Positions 58,081 through 64,000 of a DNA stretch of 64,000 bases are shown one piece after another. The DNA is taken from contig NZ_WLYK01000003.1 in NCBI RefSeq assembly GCF_009707545.1, positions 1 through 64,000 of the forward strand, written 5' to 3'. This stretch comes from Nakamurella alba. Lineage in GTDB: Bacteria; Actinomycetota; Actinomycetes; Mycobacteriales; Nakamurellaceae. The position numbers and the translations under genes are program-made. Numbering within the stretch: the first letter of the stretch is position 1; every line of letters starts with the position of its first letter. A model generated the notes under the pieces. It did not search any database. It saw only the letters and a program-made list of their open reading frames with translations, and was not told where the DNA came from.

Positions 58081-58117
58081 CACGATCCCCGCCGGCGCAC
58101 GGCCGGCGGGGATCGTG
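58081..58117 (-). terminator. Strong hairpin between rpsD and rpoA
   Basis: CACGATCCCCGCCGGC (58081-58096) and GCCGGCGGGGATCGTG (58102-58117) are perfect 16-base arms with a 5-base loop, starting six bases after the rpsD stop and 130 bases before rpoA. It may act as a partial terminator, an RNase processing site or a 3'-end stabiliser inside the operon. Confidence 0.65.
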
Positions 58118-58122
58118 GTGGA

Positions 58123-58728
58123 TCACTTCGAGTAGTACTCGACGATCAGCTGTTCGGTGATCTGCGAATCGATCTGCGCGCGCACCGGGAGCTGGTGGAT
58201 CAGGATCTGCAGCGTGTTCGGCACGACCTGCATCCAGGCCGGGACGGGGCGCTCGCCGTAGGTCTGCCGCGCCAGCTCGATCGGGAACTTCTCGACCGAG
58301 TTCTTGCGGACGGTGACGATGTCGTACTGCTCGACGCGGTAGGACGGGACGTCCACACGCTGGCCGTTGACCTCGAAGTGGCCATGGGTCACCAGCTGGC
58401 GGGCGGCGCGACGGGTCCGGGCCAGGCCGGCGCGGTAGATCACGTTGTCCAGGCGCGACTCGAGGATCTGCAGCAGCGTGTCACCGGTCTTGCCGGTGCG
58501 CGAGGCGGCTTCCTTGTAGTAGCGGCTGAACTGCTTCTCCATGACGCCGTAGGTGAAGCGGGCCTTCTGCTTCTCCTGCAGCTGGGTCAGGTACTCCTTC
58601 TCCTTGGTGCGCGCACGACCGTGCTGCCCGGGCGGGAAGGGGCGACGCTCGAAGGCGACGTCCCCACCGACCAGGTCGGTCTTGAGGCGACGGGAGATCT
58701 TGGTGACGGGTCCGGTGTAGCGAGCCAT
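58123..58728 (-). CDS. rpsD: Ribosomal protein S4
   Basis: 201 residues. [23 protein letters not shown] start, [14 protein letters not shown]4 RNA-binding domain [39 protein letters not shown]. In many bacteria S4 is the translational repressor of its own operon. Twenty bases after rpsK. Confidence 0.97.
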   Translation of the reverse strand: MARYTGPVTKISRRLKTDLVGGDVAFERRPFPPGQHGRARTKEKEYLTQLQEKQKARFTYGVMEKQFSRYYKEAASRTGKTGDTLLQILESRLDNVIYRAGLARTRRAARQLVTHGHFEVNGQRVDVPSYRVEQYDIVTVRKNSVEKFPIELARQTYGERPVPAWMQVVPNTLQILIHQLPVRAQIDSQITEQLIVEYYSK

Positions 58729-58747
58729 GGGTTATCTCTCCTGCCCG

Positions 58748-59158
58748 TCAGACGCGTCGCCGCTTGGGCGGCCGCGTTCCGTTGTGGGCCTGCGGGGTGA
58801 CATCGGAGATCGCCCCGACCTCGAGGCCGGCGGCCTGGAGGGAACGGATGGCGGTCTCGCGGCCCGATCCCGGGCCCTTGACGAAGACGTCGACCTTGCG
58901 CATGCCGTGCTCGATCGCCTTGCGGGCGGCGTTCTCGGCGGCCATCTGCGCGGCGAACGGCGTGGACTTCCGGGAGCCCTTGAAGCCGACGTGGCCGGCG
59001 GAGGCCCAGGAGATCACGGCACCGGTCGGATCGGAGATCGACACGATGGTGTTGTTGAAGGTGCTCTTGATGTGGGCGTGGCCGTGGGAGACGTTCTTCT
59101 TCTCCTTGCGGCGGATCTTCTTGACGCCGGCGGCACCCTGGCGGGTCTTGGGGGGCAT
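58748..59158 (-). CDS. rpsK: Ribosomal protein S11
   Basis: 136 residues. [54 protein letters not shown] and the end [17 protein letters not shown] ([12 protein letters not shown]) are diagnostic. Six bases after rpsM. Confidence 0.97.
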   Translation of the reverse strand: MPPKTRQGAAGVKKIRRKEKKNVSHGHAHIKSTFNNTIVSISDPTGAVISWASAGHVGFKGSRKSTPFAAQMAAENAARKAIEHGMRKVDVFVKGPGSGRETAIRSLQAAGLEVGAISDVTPQAHNGTRPPKRRRV

Positions 59159-59164
59159 GGCGGA

Positions 59165-59542
59165 TTACCTGGCCTTCTTCTTGCCGGCGATGGTCTTCTT
59201 GGGTCCCTTGCGGGTACGCGCGTTGGTCTTCGTCCGCTGGCCGCGCACCGGGAGGTGGCGGCGGTGACGCAGACCCTGGTACGAGCCGATCTCCATCTTG
59301 CGACGGATGTCGGCCTGCACCTCGCGGCGCAGGTCACCCTCGACCTTGAACTCGTTCGCCTCGATCGCGTCGCGAAGCGCGAGCACGTCGTCGTCGGTCA
59401 GGTCCTTGGAGCGGAGATCCGGGCTGATGCCGGTCGCCTTCAGGAGCTCGGCGGCACGCGTGCGGCCGATCCCGTAGATGTAGGTCAGTGCGACCTCCAT
59501 CCGCTTGTCGCGGGGGAGGTCCACTCCCTGGAGTCGTGCCAT
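59165..59542 (-). CDS. rpsM: Ribosomal protein S13
   Basis: 125 residues from ATG 59542 ([26 protein letters not shown]), with the basic end [27 protein letters not shown]. An upstream in-frame ATG at 59572 adds ten residues foreign to S13 and is rejected. Confidence 0.97.
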   Translation of the reverse strand: MARLQGVDLPRDKRMEVALTYIYGIGRTRAAELLKATGISPDLRSKDLTDDDVLALRDAIEANEFKVEGDLRREVQADIRRKMEIGSYQGLRHRRHLPVRGQRTKTNARTRKGPKKTIAGKKKAR

Positions 59543-59892
59543 CAGGCACACACCCTCTTTCTGCGGTGCCACAGGTGTCGGTCGTGTCCCTCCCCGGACA
59601 TCCGATCCGGGCCCCGGCCTGTGGTCCGGGGGTGACCGCCCCGCGCCCGGAGGCGTGGTGCGGGTGGTGACACGTTGTCGTGCTGGTGGTGCTGGTACTG
59701 CTGGTGGTGCTCGACCTGCTGTGCCGTGCTTGCGTCCGTGGAAGTGGCCGCAATAGCGGCCATCCGCACGGACGCAACCTGCGCGGGCTCAGCGCCGGGA
59801 CTCAGTGCTTGATTTTCGTGACCTGCTGGGAGCTCCGCTCCTCGCCCTCCCTCGTACCTCGGTCGGGCTGCGATGCTCACTCCCGCAGGCAC
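59543..59892. other. Long rpmJ-rpsM gap with cruciform
   Basis: 350 bases within an operon where genes usually nearly touch. Holds the hairpin at 59730-59777 and a CTGGTGGTGCTG-rich low-complexity stretch (59681-59720). No gene. Confidence 0.5.
59730..59777. repeat. Two-stage hairpin between rpmJ and rpsM
   Basis: Outer arms TTGCGTCCGTG (59730-59740) and CACGGACGCAA (59767-59777) are perfect; after a 5x5 internal loop, inner arms GGCCGC and GCGGCC (59746-59751, 59756-59761) close a 4-base loop AATA. Transcribed on the operon strand it is a stable RNA structure 115 bases past rpmJ and ~190 bases before rpsM. Confidence 0.65.
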
Positions 59893-60006
59893 TCAGCCCT
59901 GGCGCTGCTTGTGACGCACGTTGTCGCAGATCACCATGACGCGGCCGTGGCGGCGGATGATCTTGCACTTGTCGCAGATCGGCTTGACACTCGGCTGGAC
60001 CTTCAC
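59893..60006 (-). CDS. rpmJ: Ribosomal protein L36
   Basis: 37 residues from GTG 60006. [28 protein letters not shown] with three Cys and one His (C-x2-C-x12-C, then NVRHKQRQG) is the zinc-ribbon form of L36. Too short for most ORF thresholds. Between infA and rpsM. Confidence 0.95.
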   Translation of the reverse strand: MKVQPSVKPICDKCKIIRRHGRVMVICDNVRHKQRQG

Positions 60007-60203
60007 GGTCGTCGCCCTTTCCCTAGATCCGGCGGTGTGCCGGAGTCCACGCGCCCCCACCTCGGAGGCGCTCCCTACCGGTCCGGCCGTCGGGCCGCCC
60101 CGGTCGCAGCCGGGACGTGGTCCCGGCCCTGCTCCCTGAGGGAGGAGCAGAAGTCTTCAGTTGGTGCGGGCGCAGGCCCTGTCGTGACGACGGGCCGGCC
60201 GGC

Positions 60204-60425
60204 TCACTTGTAGCGGTAGACGATCCGGCCGCGGCTCAGGTCGTACGGCGAGAGCTCCACGACCACGCGGTCCTCGGGCAGGATGCGGATGTAGTGCTGT
60301 CGCATCTTGCCGCTGATGTGCGCGAGCACGCGGTGCCCGTTCTCCAACTCCACGCGGAACATGGCGTTGGGGAGCGGCTCGACCACGCGGCCCTCGACCT
60401 CGATGGCCCCGTCCTTCTTAGCCAT
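60204..60425 (-). CDS. infA: Translation initiation factor IF-1
   Basis: 73 residues. [31 protein letters not shown], then [32 protein letters not shown]1/OB fold that occupies the ribosomal A site. Three codons of open frame lie upstream; MAKKDG at 60425 is the conserved start. Confidence 0.97.
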   Translation of the reverse strand: MAKKDGAIEVEGRVVEPLPNAMFRVELENGHRVLAHISGKMRQHYIRILPEDRVVVELSPYDLSRGRIVYRYK

Positions 60426-61041
60426 AGCCTCCACAATCCGTAGTAGTCCTGGTCAGTCGCCCGGACCTGAGGCCCGGATCGGCTGTCACTGCCTGCCCGC
60501 CGGCATCACTGCCGGCCGGACGCGCGGACATGCCGATCCCGCGACCGCAAGGCGATCGCCGGTCCGGTACGAGTGGCTGACCCGGGACCCGCCCGGGAGA
60601 GACTTCCGCACGCCGCGCTGCCGTTCGACCCACCGCCCCGCACCAGGGCCGGGACACCCGGTGACCGACCCGCGGACGGGAGGGACCTGACGTGACCAGC
60701 TGACATGCACACGGAACAGCGGCGACACACGCGCCGACGTTCAACTATACGCGCGGAGGCGCGCACCCACCAATTCCGGCAGGTCCCCGCACCGGCCCGG
60801 CCCCACCGACCCCGACCGTGCGGTCCTCGAACGGCGCTGCTGCCGCCGGTCGGCACTCCCCCGGGGACCACCCACCCGGGATCCCGGCGAGCATAACCGC
60901 CCGCCCGCGCGGGCATCCTTGGGGTGTGGCGGAAGAGGGCGGCGTGGCGGCGCGACGGGCAGCAGTGGCGGATCGAGCCGTGACGGTGGCGTTCCGACCC
61001 GGCATCACCGACCGGAACGGGGTGCCGCCCACCCGGGGAGA
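60426..61041. other. Intergenic region upstream of infA
   Basis: About 615 bases between divergent infA and the PAP2 gene. It holds the promoter at 60744-60773; the 320 bases between that and infA are leader. Nothing else I can defend. Confidence 0.5.
60744..60773 (-). promoter_or_regulatory. Probable infA-rpmJ-rps-rpoA operon promoter
   Basis: Minus strand: -35 TTGGTG (60768-60773), 18-base spacer, -10 TATAGT (60744-60749). The AT-rich CAACTATA stands out in very GC-rich DNA. About 320 bases upstream of infA. Confidence 0.6.
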
Positions 61042-62115
61042 GTGGCCGAGGTCGTCGACCTGCACCGTGGCCGCAGCAGACGGAGCGACGATCGGCGGGA
61101 TCCGTTGATCGAGCGGTACGGCTACGTCTGGCTGCCCTACGCGATCGCCGCCGTCGCCCTGATCGCGATCGCGCTGATCGCCCGGCACCGCCGGCAGCTG
61201 GGTCCGGCCATGCGGGACCGACTGGTGCTGCGGGCCGCGGCGCTGCTGGTACTGGCCGGAGCCATCCTGCTGCTGGCGGATGCGGCGACCGAGGGCGACG
61301 GGCTGGCGTCGTTCGACATCCCGGTCTGGCAACGTGCCATCGACCTGCGCGCGGACTGGTTGACCCCGGTCGTCATCGCCTGGACGACCATCGGCAGCAC
61401 CGTCGGGATGACCGTGATCTGTCTGATCGGCTTCGGATACCTGATGTGGCGCAAGGACTTCGCCGGCGCCGGGCTGCTGGCGACGGTGGGTATCGGCGCC
61501 GGCCTGCTGGTGGTGATCGGCAAGCGGATCGTCGGGCGCACCCGGCCGCCGGTGGACATGCGACTGGTCACTGAGACCAACGAGTCGTTCCCGTCCGGCC
61601 ACGCGCTGGCGGCGACGGCCGTGCTCGGGATCGTCGTGCTGCTGGTCCGGCGCCACCTGCGCGACCGGCGGTGGATCATGGTCGCCGTGGTGCTGGGCGT
61701 CTTCTGGCTGGGCATCGGGCTGAGCCGGATCTACCTCGGCGTGCACTGGGCGACGGACATCCTCGGCGGCTGGCTGACCGGGGCGGCCTGGCTGATCACC
61801 GCCGTCACCATCTGGGACTTCCTCGACGCGGCGCGGCGACCGCCGTGGCGCCGGGTCGCAGCGGTGGCCGGAGCGGCGGCGGAGGGAGTGGCGGCGGAGG
61901 GAGTGGTGGGAGTGCCGGTGGCGGGAATGCCGGTGGTCGGAGACGCGACGGGCGCCGGCGCGGCCGGTGCGGTGAGCGATCAACCGGTCAGTGATCCGCC
62001 GGTCAGTGATCCGCCAGCCGGTACCGGGACTCCGGGCGGCCGACCTGCCCGTACCGATGACCCCGCCGGGCCACCCCTGTCTCCACCAGGTGTGCGAGGT
62101 ACCGACCCGCGGTGA
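61042..62115 (+). CDS. PAP2-family lipid phosphatase
   Basis: 357 residues, integral membrane. Six hydrophobic helices and the three phosphatase motifs: GKRIVGRTRPP (K-x6-RP), ESFPSGHALAATA (PSGH) and LSRIYLGVHWATDILGG (SR-x5-H-x3-D). Members dephosphorylate phosphatidate, undecaprenyl pyrophosphate or similar lipids. The ~80-residue tail is Ala/Gly/Pro-rich with a duplicated SDPPVSDPPAG. GTG 61042 is preferred; TTG 61105 is possible. Its last 113 bases overlap the end of the response-regulator gene on the opposite strand. Confidence 0.85.
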   Translation: MAEVVDLHRGRSRRSDDRRDPLIERYGYVWLPYAIAAVALIAIALIARHRRQLGPAMRDRLVLRAAALLVLAGAILLLADAATEGDGLASFDIPVWQRAIDLRADWLTPVVIAWTTIGSTVGMTVICLIGFGYLMWRKDFAGAGLLATVGIGAGLLVVIGKRIVGRTRPPVDMRLVTETNESFPSGHALAATAVLGIVVLLVRRHLRDRRWIMVAVVLGVFWLGIGLSRIYLGVHWATDILGGWLTGAAWLITAVTIWDFLDAARRPPWRRVAAVAGAAAEGVAAEGVVGVPVAGMPVVGDATGAGAAGAVSDQPVSDPPVSDPPAGTGTPGGRPARTDDPAGPPLSPPGVRGTDPR

Positions 62116-62728
62116 TCCGGGAGATGCCGAGTTCCTCGGCGAGCTCGACCGCCGACGCGTCGTCGCGCCGGCGCAGTGCCGCGGACACCAGCTCCAGGGT
62201 CTGCGGGGTGAGGCCCTTCGGCAGCGGCGCGCCCAGCGGGGTGCGCAGCACCGCGAAGGCCCGGTCCACGTCCTCCTGCGCCACCCGGTCGCTGACCTGC
62301 ACCTGGGCCCGGAACGAGCGGTAGGCGGTCAGCCGGTCCCGCAGCGCGGCGGAGGCGAACGGTTTGATCAGGTACTGCACGGCACCCTGGGCGACCGCGG
62401 CGCGCACGGCGTCGGACTCCCGCGCCGACGACACCACGATGACGTCGATCGGCCGGCCCGCCGACCGGAGCCGGCGCATCACCTCGAGTCCGGTCAGGTC
62501 CGGCAGGTGCAGGTCGAGCAGCACGAGGTCGACGTCGCCGGTCTCGATGAACGCGAGCGCCTCGGCGCCGCTCCCGGCCACCCCGACCACGGTGAAACCC
62601 TGCTGGCGGGACACGTGGTGCGCGTGTGCCCTCGCCGCGACCGGGTCGTCCTCGACCACCAGCGTGCGGATGGCCGCGCCGGCCCGGGCGGTGCTGCGGG
62701 CGGCGCCGACCGGCTCATCCGTTGCCAC
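62003..62728 (-). CDS. CitB/DcuR-type response regulator
   Basis: 241 residues. Receiver (~20-140): TLVVEDDPVAARAHAHHV, phospho-acceptor in LVLLDLHLPDLTGLEVMRRL, VVSSARESDAVRAAVAQGAVQYLIKPF with the Lys, so all key residues are present. C-terminal helix-turn-helix LGISRITAGRYLAHLVETGVARR, as in the CitB/DpiA/DcuR family, which control C4-dicarboxylate or citrate uptake. GTG 62728 lies 14 bases inside the kinase gene. Confidence 0.88.
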   Translation of the reverse strand: MATDEPVGAARSTARAGAAIRTLVVEDDPVAARAHAHHVSRQQGFTVVGVAGSGAEALAFIETGDVDLVLLDLHLPDLTGLEVMRRLRSAGRPIDVIVVSSARESDAVRAAVAQGAVQYLIKPFASAALRDRLTAYRSFRAQVQVSDRVAQEDVDRAFAVLRTPLGAPLPKGLTPQTLELVSAALRRRDDASAVELAEELGISRITAGRYLAHLVETGVARRGHRYGQVGRPESRYRLADH

Positions 62729-64000
62729 GGGTCCGACCCTGCACGACTGCGTCCCCCTCGGGCTCGACCGACTCGGACACCAGAGTCCCATCCCCGGCTG
62801 CCGGGCCGTGCACCGCCCCGCCGGGCGGGTCGGTCTGGCCGTGCGCGGATCCGTGACCGGCCGAGCCGCCGGCCGCCGTCCCGTCCTGTGCCGCGGGTGC
62901 GACGTCCTCCGCTCCCCCGCTCCGCCGGTCACCGTGACCGACCAGGGGCAGTTCGACCCGGAAACGCCCGTGGTCACCGGGGACCGCCTGGACCGTGCCA
63001 CCGCAGCGGGCGACGGCCTGCCGCACCAACGCCAGGCCGAGGCCGCGGGCACCGGCCGGGCCGCGGACGGACTTGGTGGTGAAGCCGTCGGCGAAGATCC
63101 GCTCGGCGACCTCGGCGGACAGGCCGGCGCCGGTGTCCCACACCTCCAGCACCAGCCGGTCGTCGAGGGGTGCGCAGCGCACCCCGACCATCCGGCGCGG
63201 AACACCTGCGGTGCCCGGCGGGCCGGCCGGTCCGGCGCGACCGTCGCCGGCCGTCAGCGGCGCAGCCGCGGCGGCGTCGATGGCGTTGTCCACCAGGTTC
63301 CCGAGGACGGTGACCAGCTCGCGCGCATCGGCGGCGCCGTGCGGCAGGTCGGAGTCCGGGTCGACGATCAGCTCGACGCCACGCTCCGAGGCCTCGGCCG
63401 ACTTGCCGAGCAGCAGCGCGGCGACCGCCGGTTCACCCATGCCCTCGACCACCTGGTCGGCGAGCGACTGGGCCATCTCCAGATCCTCGACCGCGAACTG
63501 CAACGCCTCCTCGACCTCCCCCAGCTCGAGCAGCGAGACCACGGTGTGCAGGCGGTTCGCCGACTCGTGCGCCTGCGCGCGCAGCGCCCGGGTGAACCCG
63601 CGCATCTCGTCGACCTCGCCGGAGAGTTCCTGCAGTGCGGTGTGGTCGCGCATCGTCAGCACCGCGCCGACCGGCCCACCGGCGCCGGCGGCCCGGCGCC
63701 GGGTCACCGCGAGCACCCGGGACGGGGTGATCACCAACTGGTCGGTGATCTCCTCGTCCGACTCGACGATCTCCGCGAGATCGCCGGTGATCCCTGCCTC
63801 CTCGGCGGTCCGGCCGGCGACGTCCTCGTCGGGCAGGTCGAGCAGCAGCTGGCCCTGCCGATTGATGCCGACGACGCGGTGCGCGGTGTCGAGCAGGACC
63901 ATGCCGTCGTGCACGGCGTCCAGCACGGTCTCGTAGTACGAGTACAGCCGGGCCAGCTCGCGTGGTCCCAGGCCGAGGGTCTCCCGACGCAGGCGACGCG
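62715..64000 (-). CDS. CitA/DcuS-type sensor histidine kinase (N-terminus beyond window)
   Basis: About 428 codons visible; the frame continues past the right edge, where the extracellular sensor and membrane helices should lie. Visible parts: a linker LGPRELARLYSYYETVL, a PAS domain (AVHDGMVLLDTAHRVVGINRQGQ, VTRRRAAGAGG), the His box RAQAHESANRLHTVVSLLELG, and an ATPase domain with NLVDNAIDAAAAAP, DTGAGLSAEVAERIF, GARGLGLALVRQAVARCGGTV. A Gly/Ala-rich tail of ~75 residues follows. Overlaps its response regulator gene. Confidence 0.9.
   Translation of the reverse strand, partial: RRLRRETLGLGPRELARLYSYYETVLDAVHDGMVLLDTAHRVVGINRQGQLLLDLPDEDVAGRTAEEAGITGDLAEIVESDEEITDQLVITPSRVLAVTRRRAAGAGGPVGAVLTMRDHTALQELSGEVDEMRGFTRALRAQAHESANRLHTVVSLLELGEVEEALQFAVEDLEMAQSLADQVVEGMGEPAVAALLLGKSAEASERGVELIVDPDSDLPHGAADARELVTVLGNLVDNAIDAAAAAPLTAGDGRAGPAGPPGTAGVPRRMVGVRCAPLDDRLVLEVWDTGAGLSAEVAERIFADGFTTKSVRGPAGARGLGLALVRQAVARCGGTVQAVPGDHGRFRVELPLVGHGDRRSGGAEDVAPAAQDGTAAGGSAGHGSAHGQTDPPGGAVHGPAAGDGTLVSESVEPEGDAVVQGRTRGNG

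Overview
The window is very GC-rich, dense in coding sequence and rich in GTG starts and 4-bp ATGA/GTGA gene overlaps. It comes from a high-GC actinobacterium. The order infA-rpmJ-rpsM-rpsK-rpsD-rpoA-rplQ-truA ... rplM-rpsI-glmM ... glmS ... nnr ... tsaE / tsaB-rimI-tsaD-groES-groEL1-whiB3-bldM-sigD-rsdA-guaB-guaB3, nearly all on the minus strand, follows the backbone I remember for the Mycobacterium tuberculosis Rv3462c-Rv3410c region, with a BldM gene as in Streptomyces. SigD with RsdA and WhiB3 favour Mycobacteriales/Nakamurellales-type Actinobacteria. I cannot name a species.

Layout by kilobase. 0-7: an edge-truncated secreted beta-helix protein, an amino-sugar module (ROK kinase + NagA), a CorA transporter, a DUF1772 membrane protein and a divergent AraC regulator. 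7-19.6: the conserved guaB3-guaB-rsdA-sigD-bldM / whiB3 / groEL-groES / tsaD-rimI-tsaB block, with a CIRCE-controlled groES promoter. 19.6-24.4: an inserted LacI-amidohydrolase block bordered by repeats. 24.5-30.2: tsaE, an alpha/beta hydrolase, nnr, acpS, glmS. 30.4-50.4: a 20-kb accessory block between glmS and glmM with an RNA-ligase-like protein, MntR and a manganese ABC transporter, a Ycf46-type AAA ATPase, and a nine-gene minus-strand cluster of the MSMEG_0565-0572 / sll0783 (Nit1C-like, nitrogen-starvation) type, followed by an exporter/LysR pair. 50.4-60.4: glmM, rpsI, rplM, a lipoprotein, truA and the rplQ-rpoA-rpsD-rpsK-rpsM-rpmJ-infA operon. 60.4-64: a PAP2 phosphatase and a CitA/CitB-like two-component system cut by the right edge.

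The most interesting region is 38.1-46.6 kb. The genes encode a DsrE-like protein, a radical SAM protein, a fused acetyltransferase/AIR-synthase-like protein, a nitrilase-superfamily enzyme with an intact Glu-Lys-Cys triad, a small protein, a flavoprotein, a second nitrilase-superfamily protein whose Cys and Glu are both replaced by Asp, and a glycosyltransferase. Consecutive genes overlap or nearly touch, so they are probably cotranscribed. The active/inactive hydrolase pair looks like an enzyme with a pseudoenzyme partner.

A second theme is repeat DNA: two copies of a 162-174 bp element with terminal inverted repeats (MITE-like), a dispersed ~52-bp intergenic repeat, (CCGCA)n and (ACGAAC)n microsatellites, an 18-bp minisatellite upstream of the groEL terminator, and in-frame tandem repeats inside truA, the ROK kinase and rsdA. 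Strong hairpins lie between rpsD and rpoA, between groES and groEL, and between rpmJ and rpsM. No tRNA, rRNA, CRISPR array, prophage or complete transposase gene was seen.
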